Positions 10,390 to 20,650 of a stretch of DNA of 64,000 nt are shown one piece after another (the first letter of the stretch is position 1; each line of letters begins with the position of its first letter). Source of the DNA: Kappaphycus alvarezii (Eukaryota > Rhodophyta > Florideophyceae > Gigartinales > Solieriaceae); contig NADL03000633.1 in NCBI GenBank assembly GCA_002205965.3, forward strand, positions 310,001 through 374,000, written 5' to 3'. The notes beneath the pieces were generated by a model. It ran no database searches. It saw only the letters and a list, made by a program, of their open reading frames with translations, and was not told the DNA's origin. The position numbers were made by a program, and so were the translations under genes.

Positions 10390-11330
10390 CATCTAAGTCA
10401 ATTGCCGTTGTGAAAACGCTATGCAAATTAATCGGCAGCTTCTAAATAAATCGAGTACCACAGAAGGTGGAAAACTCCCTCCAACCCTTTCAAGTAAATA
10501 TCGCCACCAAGTGGGGTACCGAAGCAATTATACACGGAATCCAAAGATTCATTCAAGAATACAGCATTAATGCAGCGAATAGGTTGTTGACTGTCGATTT
10601 TAAGACTACTTTAAATCTTGCAACAGTAAAAACACCGAAAAAGTCCCCCTTTTAAGTCATAGTCTGCTGAACATATTAAAATATTTGCAGGAGACCCTGA
10701 ATTATCCTTTCCTTCTTTCCAAACTCTGTTTAGGTTCCCCCTACCAGAACTATCAGACAACCAAGTAAACTATCCCATCGTTTCCCTCCCTTTTCCGAAG
10801 CAGTGAGACAGCTACTCCAGAATTACAGTCTTCGGTATCATACTACTATGGAAACAAGCCCGTATCCCTGTTAGTTAGCCCTGAAATTATAAAAAATTCG
10901 TGACGAAACAGGGAGACAATCTCGGGGCCTCCTCTTCTAACTATTGCTGTACCTTATTTTCCTCAAAGTACAGGTACGTTTTATTTCAGAGGTAAAGGGG
11001 GGAGTACGTTAAATGTTTACCCAAACTCTGGTACCATGATGACAAGTACATTATCGGGCGCAGCGAGCAACTTAGTAAAGCGATCTAAATACTTCGCTCT
11101 GTTGATGTTAGGAGAAGAGGGCACTTGTCCTTATCGAGGTGCACTTTTTGGTGGCCTTCAACCCCTCCAGGGTCAGTACAGAATCTTTACCCAGACGGGA
11201 TTAACCAAGATAAGCGCGAGAATATTTCTGTCCTGAACGACGCTTTCAGTCCTAGAAAACACCGTACAGTCCTGCAAGAACCATGTAGGGTCTCTCAAAT
11301 CGTTCCTCGAGACCATTACTGACCTTTAAA
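10390..11330 (+). pseudogene. Decayed non-LTR reverse transcriptase remnant
   Basis: At 10400-10655 the plus strand reads through a block typical of non-LTR type RTs: a KLIGSF-like segment, then NSLQPFQVNIATKWGTEAII, then a helix, then LLTVDFKTTLNL. In the family this is the L-Q-x-G-V ... G-(C/T)-E-A-(I/V)-H ... D-F-x-N-A-F-N pattern, with motif A Asp kept in VDFKT. One stop lies between the first two blocks. Downstream, sequence around 11010-11060 (NVYPNSGTMM) may be the damaged YLDDGT motif C. The element is broken by several frameshifts and stops and its ends are not visible. The family assignment beyond RT is uncertain. Confidence 0.5.
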
Positions 11331-12020
11331 ACATGCAAGTCGCGTTCTAGATACTGCGTAACAATTTTGGCGTCTGAAAAGTACGCCATTTAATATACGT
11401 AGTGCGAAAAAGAGAGGGATACAGTTGAGGCGCTGCTAAGGGATCTGTGGAGATGATGGCAGTGTTTTTCAGAAAGTTGGGGTTAAAGGGTCAATGGAGA
11501 ATACATGGATTCCCAAAAGAACACAAATGAGCTCCGTTCTTACGGAAAGTATTGTAGCTTTACGCTAAAACTTCTATACTTGGGTTAACTCTAACGAACT
11601 TACTAGAAAGTAAATATGTAACTATAGAATAGTACTATGTAGAAAACAAATAAGTACATAAAACGATGACATGGAGCTTCACGCCAAATGAAACAATTAA
11701 GGAGAACCACTATCTCGCTACACCGAGATTCTAAATTCATTCAAGACAATGGATTTTCTCAGTTACGCCACTGTGTAATAGAGAACTGAAATAACCAAAG
11801 CGAACAAGTGAACAAGTCTTTATTACAAAGCGGTGTAACAGAGACATTGTTAGATAGTGCCCCCTTCCTGCACCGGAGAAGGCGCGAAGCAGTTCGAAAA
11901 GATGATTGAGGTAGGATCCAAATATTTTCTTGACGACCGCAAATCATAAGGCACCACAAGAACGAATATCTCGCGAGAATTTCAGGAAGTAGGCGGGTCT
12001 TGCTTCTGTGGCTCCGGCCG
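11331..12020. other. No supported gene
   Basis: Short ORFs on both strands only, with nothing recognisable. AT-rich patches around 11560-11680. Confidence 0.5.
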
Positions 12021-12453
12021 CTAAATAGTGTGCGCATTGTCCCCCATACCAGGACTATAGACAAGCATTGAACCTCGAGAATTCTTATTCAGTACTACAG
12101 GCATGTCCCACTTTTCACCCTCACACGCCATGCCCGAGAAGATATTGCCCGCACTCGATGTGCAGGATGATCCCTTCATGCACTGCCTGCATGGAGCCAA
12201 GAGCATCTGCCGACTAATCACGAAATCCCCTTCTCTCAAAAGACCTCGCAACAGCCGCTCGTCATCCTGGCGTAGAGCCGTGCCATGGGCACGACCTCAG
12301 TGGGCCGGACATCCAAGCTATTGGAAGCAGCGGATGGACCGACTTTTTTGATGTCATCTTCGTGACCCCTTGCCCCTCCACCAGGAGATTGAGGGTCTTT
12401 ATCCCGATGTTCATTCTTAATGCGGCGATAAATGCGAGCAGAGAAGATATCAA
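12021..12453 (-). pseudogene. Possible decayed small Cys-containing gene
   Basis: Two consecutive minus-strand reading frames could form one damaged gene. The first (12453-12262) starts MISSLLAFIAALRMNIG, a possible but weak signal peptide. The second (about 12300-12021) contains a cluster of five Cys (CRQCMKGSSC with two flanking) and ends with a stop at 12021. A frameshift near 12280 would join them. R1 copy 2 lies directly upstream. I do not recognise a family and the call is weak. Confidence 0.2.
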
Positions 12454-12569
12454 TCTTTCATCGTAACCTCCACCAGTGGTAGGCTCGTGCCTGTGCCAAT
12501 CTCCTCTCTTGGCGGTTGCATGCGCAGTGCTACATGACGTGTCAAGGAACGTGGCCGTGAAGGCAATGG

Positions 12570-12805
12570 AGACGTACGGAAAGGTTCAGGGGTTTTGATA
12601 TAAAGGCACGCTGCAGCAAACGTCATGTGCAATGCGGACTGCTTAATGGCTGGCCTGAAGGTGGCCTTTCAGGGAGCGTAGTTCCTCTCCCATTCATATG
12701 TTGCCACATCTTTTTGAATCGATTGTGGTTGTCTGGAAGATTTAAGGATAGATTGAATATATCTTCCAAGATTAAAGCACCGAAACCCTTCCATCGTTAA
12801 AGTTG
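12570..12805 (-). repeat. Dispersed repeat R1, copy 2
   Basis: Minus orientation, about 235 bp. It shares with the other copies GGAAGATATAT, GGGAGCGTAGTTCC (as read on plus), TGGCTGGCCTGAAGG and, further on, the block with GCGTGCCTTT and CCTTTCCGTAC. It lies about 525 bp past the stop of the vWA gene on the same strand. Confidence 0.7.
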
Positions 12806-13329
12806 GATCGAGGCTATGTTTCGCATTCAGGCATCCCTCTGGTTGAATTTGAGAAAAATAATTCCTCGGTAGTCTAGGTGGAGTCCATCCGTGAAAGTAC
12901 TGCGGGCATATGAGACCCATCGAAGCTCTTTTCGGTGGCGAGCTCACTGTGTCACGGAGTTGAGAGCCTCCGTCACGGCGCAAACTGAGTCAGGAGGAGT
13001 AAAGCACCTACAGTTAATTAGACTTTTCTGGAGAAAAAGAGAAATAGGGGAACTTTTTGATGTTCCATTCGATGAAAAAAGACGAGATTTTATCCAGAAA
13101 AAAGAAAAATACAAATTTCGTTCCTACATGAAAACTGAGAGCCTTGGCAGCAATGATTTGAATTACATATTCGGTGACAAGGAAATCCGAGTAGCTGCGG
13201 AAAGACGCAGCTGTTCAAAAACACAGTCAGCGTGTCAAACACCATCCTATATACAGTGTGTCACCCCTGCGCAAACCGCACACCATTGCTGCACCTCTGC
13301 GCCTTCCACCGAACTGTGTCACCTCTCGG

Positions 13330-14034
13330 CTATTCAGTCTGCAGGCCGCAAATTTGGAGCACAAGCGCTTCAATAATAAGTTCGAGAGATAGGACATCAA
13401 GAAAACTGTTAACATCGAAGACCGAGTTGGGATCACCACCTGCAATGGCAAGCAGCTGTTCATCATTGGCCATACCTGCACCAACAGTGCAGACCTCGCC
13501 ACCAAGACGTCTAAATATGTTCGCCACCCTTACAGCGGGTCTGAATCGTGAGTAACTATTTGCATCCCCTAACAAAACAATCTTCAAGGCTTCTCCCCTT
13601 CGTCGACGCAAACTATGAAAGCAAGCAATGAGGCCGCTCCTGACCATTGATAAGCCTCCTATTTGTTTCTCGGAATCGAGCGCCAAAATGAATTCTGCAA
13701 GATCTGGAGTCAGCCGGGTGATTCTATTCACGTGCTTTCCGTACTGAACAGCGGCAACTTCAACGGGGTTATCAGCGATCACGGAGATGACATCCAACAC
13801 AAAGTTCCTCTGGTTGGCAAATGCATCCGGGCTGATGGAATCCCCGCCATCGATTGCAAAGCAAACGTTTGCATTGCAGCCACCAACAGCCTCTACTTTT
13901 GCACGCAACTCATCCATGGCAGCATCGGACAGTATTCCTGTGGTGTTACTATTAGGCAGTAACGCGGCATTGACAGTTGTCAAAACCAGGGCAGTCGCAA
14001 TAGTAACAAGTGCGATGACCATTTTGTCAGGCAA
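13330..14034 (-). CDS. Secreted vWA-domain protein with altered metal site
   Basis: A 234-residue uninterrupted gene. Residues 5-23 (VIALVTIATALVLTTVNA) form a clear signal peptide, so the product probably enters the secretory pathway. Residues 55-225 look like a von Willebrand factor A domain: hydrophobic NVCFAID strand, central VAAVQYG strand, later KIVLLGDANS and GGEVCTVGAG strands. vWA domains usually bind ligands through a metal site D-x-S-x-S. Here it reads D62-G-G64-D-S66: the first Ser is Gly. Two Cys before and in the first strand (C53, C58) are shared with the paralogue at 17803. The first ATG is chosen; a second Met at residue 5 would also work. The ligand and role are unknown. Confidence 0.8.
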   Translation of the reverse strand: MPDKMVIALVTIATALVLTTVNAALLPNSNTTGILSDAAMDELRAKVEAVGGCNANVCFAIDGGDSISPDAFANQRNFVLDVISVIADNPVEVAAVQYGKHVNRITRLTPDLAEFILALDSEKQIGGLSMVRSGLIACFHSLRRRRGEALKIVLLGDANSYSRFRPAVRVANIFRRLGGEVCTVGAGMANDEQLLAIAGGDPNSVFDVNSFLDVLSLELIIEALVLQICGLQTE

Positions 14035-14649
14035 TTCCTTTTCCTAGACTCTTTAGAGCAAGTTTCGGTTTGCGTGCATCGGGAAGCTCTGAGTTGCTGA
14101 AGAGTGAAGTTGCATCTTCCAGGATACGCGGGGGCATGCGCTTGCTTAAGTACCATTCGTTTATACCATGGTGAAGATAAGGAAAGAATGGAGGCACTAG
14201 CCCCTTCGGTTATTGATGTCCCAACATCCAGCGGTAAGATTTTCACATGTTTCTGCATCATACCAATAGCTGAGAACGAAAATTGAGACAAAGTCGTCTT
14301 GCGAAAAGGGAGAAAACTGGGGTATTTTGATGATAGAAAAATAGATTCGCCTATGAAAATGCAAAATTGTTTGAAACCCTCTCCCATGCTGCTTACATCG
14401 ACTTGCGAGGCCAAACCTTTCAGCATGGCTGTTTCTGTCCGACGAGAAGATATTCAGTTGTATGCCAAATATACAGCGCATTGCAGCACTACCTCGAAAC
14501 CCCTGGTTCTCAACCCTCCGAACTTCCGCAGTAAACCGTCCCCCATTCCCCACTTGCACATCCGTTTGAAAATTTTGCATTTTAGAGGGGAGTCGGCATA
14601 ACTGGGGTTAAATGGGGTGGTTTACTGCGAGTGGCGTGAAGGTCGAGAG
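14035..14649. other. Upstream region of vWA gene, no gene seen
   Basis: Overlapping short ORFs on both strands, none recognisable. It separates the vWA gene (minus) from R2 copy 1 (plus). Confidence 0.4.
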
Positions 14650-14752
14650 GGGGAGTTTTTGGGTTATTTTAATGCATGGAAGATGTGGTCGGTTATATCC
14701 ACGCGGCTAACGCGTTATGCGGGATACGTCGTCGCTGATGGGTAACACTACA
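14650..14752 (+). repeat. Dispersed repeat R2, copy 1
   Basis: About 100 bp matching 15151-15252 closely: TTTTTGGGTTATTT, TGGAAGATGTGGTCGGTT, ATCCACGC, a variable spacer, TGCGGGATA, and CTGATGGGTAACACT. A third, truncated copy lies at 19436-19485. Confidence 0.8.
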
Positions 14753-15150
14753 GTACATGACCTTCCTTACAGGGCCGGCTCAATACCAGCGTCGAGAGTG
14801 CTGTACAGTATACCATGGCCAACGGGTTATTTCATTGTTGTTAATTTATGAATACCCTCCGCACGCTTCTGTGCGACATTGTACAAAAGAAAGAAGTTTA
14901 ATGCGTTCAGTATAACCAATAAAGAATTACCACCACCACTGGCCTGTAGGATTTGTACGAATCCATGTATTGCTCTTAGGCACATGACTCACATTACCCA
15001 TTATCCTGAACATGTCTAGCATACACCGGGGGATAGCCGAACCGCACTTTTCAAAAATTAAATAACCAAATCATTTTTCTTATGTATTGCTCTTGTTTCA
15101 TATGGTACTTTTCAGAGAAAATCCTTTCATACGGAGCATACTGTGCCAAT

Positions 15151-15252
15151 GGGAGGAATTTTTGGGTTATTTCAATCTATGGAAGATGTGGTCGGTTGTA
15201 TCCACGCCGCTAGTGCCTTGTGCGGGATAAGTCTTCACTGATGGGTAACACT
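15151..15252 (+). repeat. Dispersed repeat R2, copy 2
   Basis: Same landmarks and orientation as copy 1, 500 bp away. The flanks are not obviously duplicated, so this looks like two insertions or an old duplication. Confidence 0.8.
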
Positions 15253-16038
15253 GAATTTATACTATACCAATGTACATTTCGAGATGATCCTGTGAAGCAC
15301 CCTGTTTCCTCGCGAATACATGATTTCCATGCGGGGCAAACTCGAAGGAACTCTTTGGTTAAATGTAGCGGGAGCTGCCCTACTCTATGAAACATGCCAG
15401 TGTACACGATAGATACTCAATGAAGTAAAGTTTCTCTGCTCTGCTTATCCAACCATTATGTTACTATGTTGCTTTGTTTTGCTTTCTTGTCAAGAGCAGT
15501 TGTTTTGCAGATTCGATACAGAGAAACAAAAAGGAGCTCCATGTGACTAGTAACTTCTCGATTGGCCAATAGGCCTCTTGCTTGTATTTTCATCCAGCAA
15601 GCATCCTACCCTGGACAAGGTCTTGAACCTATGGCATGGTTGCAACAATGCAACTTCTTTAAATACTGTACGATGAAATAATCCATGATCCAATTCATCA
15701 TCTTATGGTCCTAAGCTCAAGTTCTTCAGATACCCTTTGATCCACAGGCTTTTAGCGAATGTATAGTATCCTTCTCTCCCCTGTCGGTATTGATATCTAT
15801 GGCGCCCTGGGCGACTACAGCCAGAGTTTCTTCCACCGCCTTGCTTCCTTCGCTGCTTCCCATCGCGGTTCCTCCTCTCAACTGTATTCGAGGACTGGGT
15901 ATATCTGGTGGGAAATCTTTACGAGTGGGAAACAAAGCACTCAGACGTGCAGAAGTCATTGAAGAAATACTACTCAAGCAGACGACGAGTGCTTAACTGG
16001 CGGGCTTGTATCTGGCAGAATACAGTATGCAGATATAT
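15253..16038. other. No supported gene; possible small ORF pair
   Basis: GC-richer patch at 15720-15990 is open on both strands (plus 15790-15996; minus 15726-15977). Neither product is recognisable. Might be an exon of an unrecognised gene. Confidence 0.3.
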
Positions 16039-16290
16039 CAAAGGAGGAAAGGTGTGGGTGCCTTTACTGCTGGAAGATATATCCGGTACTCAATGAAGTT
16101 AAGTTTCTTCTGGTCTATCCCATGGTTTTCCAGACAACCACAATCGACTCAAAAAGGGTATACCGACACAGTAATGGGGAAGGAACTACGCTCCCTAAAG
16201 AGCTACCTTCAGGCCAGCCATTAAGCAGGACGCATTGGACATGACGGCTGCATCAAAACCCCCTGAACCAATTTCCGTACGATACATAAA
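16039..16290 (+). repeat. Dispersed repeat R1, copy 3
   Basis: Plus orientation: GGAAGATATATCCGG, CAACCACAATCGACTC, CCGACACAGTAATGGGG, GGAACTACGCTCCCTAAAG, CAGGCCAGCCATTAAGCAGG, ending near TTTCCGTACG. It is the best match to copy 1 in the core and to copies 2 and 4 in the tail. Confidence 0.75.
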
Positions 16291-17802
16291 AGTAAAATAA
16301 GCACCAATACTGAACTACACCAGGCTAACCTATTTTTCAATTATTAAAACACCCCAATTATTTCGCTAGACACATGACGAAATAGTCGGTCAGAAGGTGT
16401 ACAGTGCGGATATTGATTGAATAAATATCATACAGTATGTAATATGAACCAATAAACGAATGCCTCATTTTTCTAACTGTACTTAACACTCGAAATAGGT
16501 ACATCCGGTTAGATCTTAGCGGTATAGTTAGGACGTGCGCAGTCCTCAGTAGATACTGAATACATTAAACTTCTTTCATAAATTACAAACGAGCAAAATC
16601 TTCATACTGTGAAGAAGAGAAGTCACTGGATAGCAGGACGTTCGAGAAGGAATGGCGGCACGTTGGGCCAGTCAGCAAATTCTCCTCTTGTCAATGCATT
16701 CTCAGCCCATCCCGGTATGTTTGCAGGCCTCTTACCCAATATATAAAGATTGCGTTGTTGTTGATGGTACTCTCATATAAAATACATTTCATTGGTTTCA
16801 AATCCTCTCCAAGTGCATCCAAGTACGTATTTGACCAATGGCTAAAAATCCCCGCAAACTATGTCCGATCTAGTAAAAATTATGTAGCGCTGGAATTGAT
16901 GCACTTGGTCTGTGGTTCATGACGTAAGGTCCATATCTATGCCGCTCCTTCGTCGCATGTGTGATGCAAGCGCGGCAGGTTGCCACCCACCGCATGACCG
17001 TGTAGTTGATCTCTGAATATTCTCCGCACACTTTCGTACCTAAAAACTCGTAAAGATTTACCACCACATTCATTGTATGCCTCAAGAGTAGCTCATCCAC
17101 TGGATTTGAGGACACTCAATAATGAGCTAAGAAGCGATATTGGTATTAATGTAGTCATTGTTGTTTCATGTATTCAATTCTTTCTTGCTGCTAGCTAATG
17201 TGGCCTGTTGCGGGATTCTTGGTCTTCCGCAAGGTAAGATGTAACCTATTAGGAATCACATGCATCCATATTGCGGTAATGTGTAGGTCCATATCCACTA
17301 TACCAAACGCTTCTGGAAGAAAGCTGTCTCTGCTTCAAAGCATTGTAGCACCGCAAGCATCAGTCTAATGCGTTTAGGTGAATCTGCACTGCTTTACTGA
17401 TTTCTCACATTATCTGCGAAAAAACATAAATGCTGTGTGTCATATACTGAGCAATATACCATCTTTGTCCTGGTCCGTAGGTCGACAAAAATACTGTTTC
17501 TGCCTTGATAGAATGACCACAATTTTACAAACATGCTTAGAAGGACTAATAATTGAAAAGCCAATGGAGTGGCTCTCGATGTTCTATTCAGTGCGTAATA
17601 AAACCACTGGATACGGCTGCCAAAGCCTATTAAAGCTGCGAGACCCTCCAACGAATGCCTCCATCAACACCACCCAGCCATCAATTAAATACCCTTCCAC
17701 GAGGTGCACATACTCACAGCAACTACTTGCTCAACGCTGAGTAATTGAATTGTCGCGATTTGCACCATTGAGGTTTTCCTAGCTTTCATCTACTCATTCT
17801 AC
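16291..17802. other. Upstream region of vWA paralogue, no gene seen
   Basis: Short ORFs only; the 120-codon frame at 17378-17740 has no recognised domain. No repeats shared with the rest of the window were seen. Confidence 0.4.
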
Positions 17803-18488
17803 ATGAGAACTTGGAGACGCCCACATGGTTTCGCTTCAAAAGCAGTACAGTCGTGGATATGGGGATTGATAATAGGTTTCTTATTGGTACGCGCCACAGG
17901 AGAGGGAGTAGATCTACCCGGTGATATCAATATGCTCCGAAGAAGGTGCAGTGTAAACGTTTGTTTTGCATTTGAAGGAAGCTCCGCGATTTCTCGTAGA
18001 GTTTTCAACGCACAGCTATCAATCATTGTAAGAACCGTTGACATCATTGATCGTCTCTGTCGAGAATCGATTTTCGCTGCTGTGCAATACGGTGTCTCTA
18101 ATGACGTGGTTAGCGAGTGCACACTAACCGATTGGCATTCCTCTCCGCACTGACATCCTCTAGGCAGGTGGGAGGCGATGACGTATTTCTCACAGGAGGC
18201 ATAAGCTTTTGCTTCAGCGAGCTCAGGAGTAAGAACAGAGGAAGAGGTACAATCGTTGTTTTGGGGTCTGGGACAAATACAATCGGCTCTGATCCTGTCG
18301 CCAGAGCCGAGCTGTTCAGAACGGAAGGCGGGCAAGTGTTTACAGTTGGGTTGGGAGTGGGGCAAAACAGTGTGGCTCTGAGGAGGATAGCAGGCCAAAA
18401 TGGTAGGGGGGCGTTTTCGATTAGATCAGTAACTGGAAATTCGCTTAGACGTGCTTCATGGGAGCTTGCCTCAGCACTTTCCAGATAG
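17803..18488 (+). pseudogene. Secreted vWA paralogue, one-base frameshift
   Basis: Two overlapping frames (17803-18153 and 18117-18488) together match the vWA gene at 13330-14034 along its length. A hydrophobic segment at residues 17-30 could be a signal peptide or anchor. NVCFAFEGSSAIS replaces the metal site: the Asp is Glu and the second Ser is Ala. FAAVQYG and GGQVFTVGLGVG are the later strands. Alignment to the paralogue shows that exactly one nucleotide is missing near 18121. Otherwise both halves stay open, which suggests a recent mutation, a sequence error or, less likely, recoding. The short distance and exact codon match argue against an intron. The LGDANS Asp of the first gene is also absent (LGSGTN). 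Confidence 0.75.
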
Positions 18489-18970
18489 CTTCCCACGTGA
18501 TTCGAACGCAAATTCATAGGACTCCCGAAATTCGCACCATTCGCAGTAATGTAACCGCGTATACTCTATCCCACTTTGCACCCATTCTGCAGCTAGAATT
18601 CTGCACCACAACTTGCAACCCGAAACATGAACATTATGAGGCCATTGAACATGAAAATTTATTTCCTGTAACCATCTTTATTCTTCCGCAGCTTCAAACG
18701 GCTTTAATTTGCGCGAAACATTGAGTGCGGATCAAAAGACCCAGATCAAGGGGCTGAGTTGCTGCTCACTTGGCTACTCGGCAGTCGCCATGGACGAGGA
18801 AGATATTCCCATAGTTGATTTTATACCGAAGGCTCTTCAGTTATGAGACACCTCTCGATAAAGATAATTTACATATACAGGCATATGCCTTATCCCTCTC
18901 GGATAGCAGCAGTGGATGCCTGTACAGATAAAGTACATAAGTGTCTCTCCTCCACTACTCTTAGCAAACA
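18489..18970. other. Downstream flank of vWA paralogue, no gene seen
   Basis: No recognisable gene. It does not obviously match the flank after the other vWA gene, although both flanks end at an R1 copy. Confidence 0.4.
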
Positions 18971-19215
18971 GGGGGGTAAAAGGGGGAAGATTTGGCTGTT
19001 TTATTCCTGGAAGATATATCCGATCTATCGAATAGTTTTCTAAACAACAGCAATCTACTCAAAAAGGTATTCCGACACAGTAATGGGGGAGGAACTAGGC
19101 TCCCCACAAGGCTACCTTCAGGCCAGCCATCAAGCAGGCCGCATTAGACATGACGAGTGCTGCTGCGTGCCTTTGCAGCAGAACTCCCCTAACCTTTCCG
19201 TACATCTCCAATGCC
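18971..19215 (+). repeat. Dispersed repeat R1, copy 4
   Basis: Plus orientation, the longest copy. It carries GGAAGATATATCCG, CAACAGCAATCTACTC, CCGACACAGTAATGGGG, GGCTCCCCACAAGG, CAGGCCAGCCATCAAGCAGG, GCTGCGTGCCTTTG and CCTTTCCGTACATCTCC. It lies about 480 bp past the vWA paralogue, on the same strand. Confidence 0.75.
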
Positions 19216-19435
19216 CTGGAAGTAAAAGTGATGGCCAGTAACCATAATGAAGGAATCAATGAATTCCCTGCACAGCTAATACCTGCTATGGTCATTACAA
19301 AAATACCTTATTTATCAGAGTAGTTTTGCAGGAGAGGTTAGTCTTTTCCAGAGGGTAAAATTATTCTTGCTGCTCGATATAGCACATATTCTTATTTTCT
19401 CGAGGATGATAGAATCCCTTAAAAAGGAAGGCAGA

Positions 19436-19485
19436 AAATGTTTGGGTACTTCAATGTTTGAAAGATGTGGTCGGTTGGGGAACGG
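19436..19485 (+). repeat. Dispersed repeat R2, truncated copy 3
   Basis: Only the first half of R2 is present (TTTGGGTACTTCAAT, then GAAAGATGTGGTCGGTT). It sits just before the solo LTR. Confidence 0.6.
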
Positions 19486-19601
19486 GATATCTTAGAGGGT
19501 TACACGTGATGGAAAGCCCTATTTGCCAGGAAGGGGGGAAAAGGGGTGTTGCCAGCAAAGTTACCAGATACCCTGTATGACCTAAAGTGTTTTAAGCATA
19601 C

Positions 19602-20650
19602 TGATAGGGGTAAATAGTCGGGAGAGGAGATACTCTGAACCAATTACCCCAAGAAGGTGGTGTTGCAGGCGAAAAAAGTGCTGCCGTGGTATAGTTGAAC
19701 GGACAAAAAGGCCGGGTAAGGACAACAGTTGGGAGGGCTACAAGCAAGTATAGAAGGGGTAGTGTCTACCACTGATGCTCTGTGACTACCGTAAGAAAAG
19801 TGGTTCTTGGGTCTGAGGTTGACTCCCAGCTTCCTACTACTCGGGACCTAGCTTGAAGTTGTCTGCCAACTTCCTTGACTTCCACAAGAAGAAGCAGTTT
19901 ACTCAGCTTATATAGACTTTTGGGTTAACCCTAAAGTATCAAACAAACATACTAAGAACCACAAAATGCATCAAATGGAAACGTGTCAACGAGAAAGACT
20001 AACAGAAGATACTGTCAGGATAAATATCTTGATTTCTTCCTTAATGTCTTAGTCCTCTAGATCGGAGCCAAGCAATTCCCCCAAGATATCCATTTCACCC
20101 ACGCAGTCCCCACAAGTACCCACAAACGGCTTACAATTCTCTACTTCCTCCTGGGAGATATCTTAAACAATAAAGATGCTCCCATCGAGTTCCAGACTCG
20201 GTACCACCTGGTCCATACTGTCCGCCCCTCCCCACCATTCTAGCACTTTCCATGTCTCTCTCCCCCTCACCCTCCTCGTCCTCCTCTTTATTCTCTTCTT
20301 CATCCTTTTCAGAACGGTAAGAGATAACGATTACTGCCTCAGTCTGCCCTTAGTTCTCCACAGGAGCCCCCCACCGTTGTACACTAGTGGCTCCCACGGG
20401 GTCCACCCAGTCCTCCTCTTCATCCTCCTCTGACGCCTCCTCTTCCTCTACCTCGTCTCCCTCTACCTCCTCTTCTGCCTCTTCTGCCTCCTCTAATCAG
20501 TGCCGACGGACCCACTCCCGAACGCGTTCCCAGTCCATTCTCCTACAGTAGTCATCATAACCCGTTGGTCCGTTGGTGATCAGGGCCAGCGCGTTGAGGG
20601 GGCGGCGACCCCGGAGTGGGGCGTACAGGATCGGCTTCCCGAGGGTTGAC
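19602..20650 (-). repeat. Solo gypsy LTR (copy 2)
   Basis: It begins TGATAGGGG and matches the LTR of copy 1 for about 430 bp with few changes (AACAAACATACTAAGAACCAC, GGCTTATATAGACTTTTGGG). It then continues as a pyrimidine-rich tract (20040-20500, many CCTC units) that still aligns with 25150-25560 of gypsy copy 3. No gag sequence follows on the left, so it is a solo LTR, the usual product of LTR-LTR recombination. The right end is approximate. It implies a full LTR of about 1 kb for this family. Confidence 0.75.

Noticed and set aside
12021..12453. ADP-ribosyltransferase-like protein
   Set aside because: Considered from a short NSRG-like stretch; no R-S-ExE set of motifs could be found.
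18100..18180. An intron in the vWA paralogue (CTAAC and TAG are present)
   Set aside because: The two halves align codon for codon with the intact gene except for one missing base, so the region is coding.
18110..18517. Minus-strand open frame opposite the vWA paralogue
   Set aside because: It is the antisense shadow of a coding strand that matches the other vWA gene.
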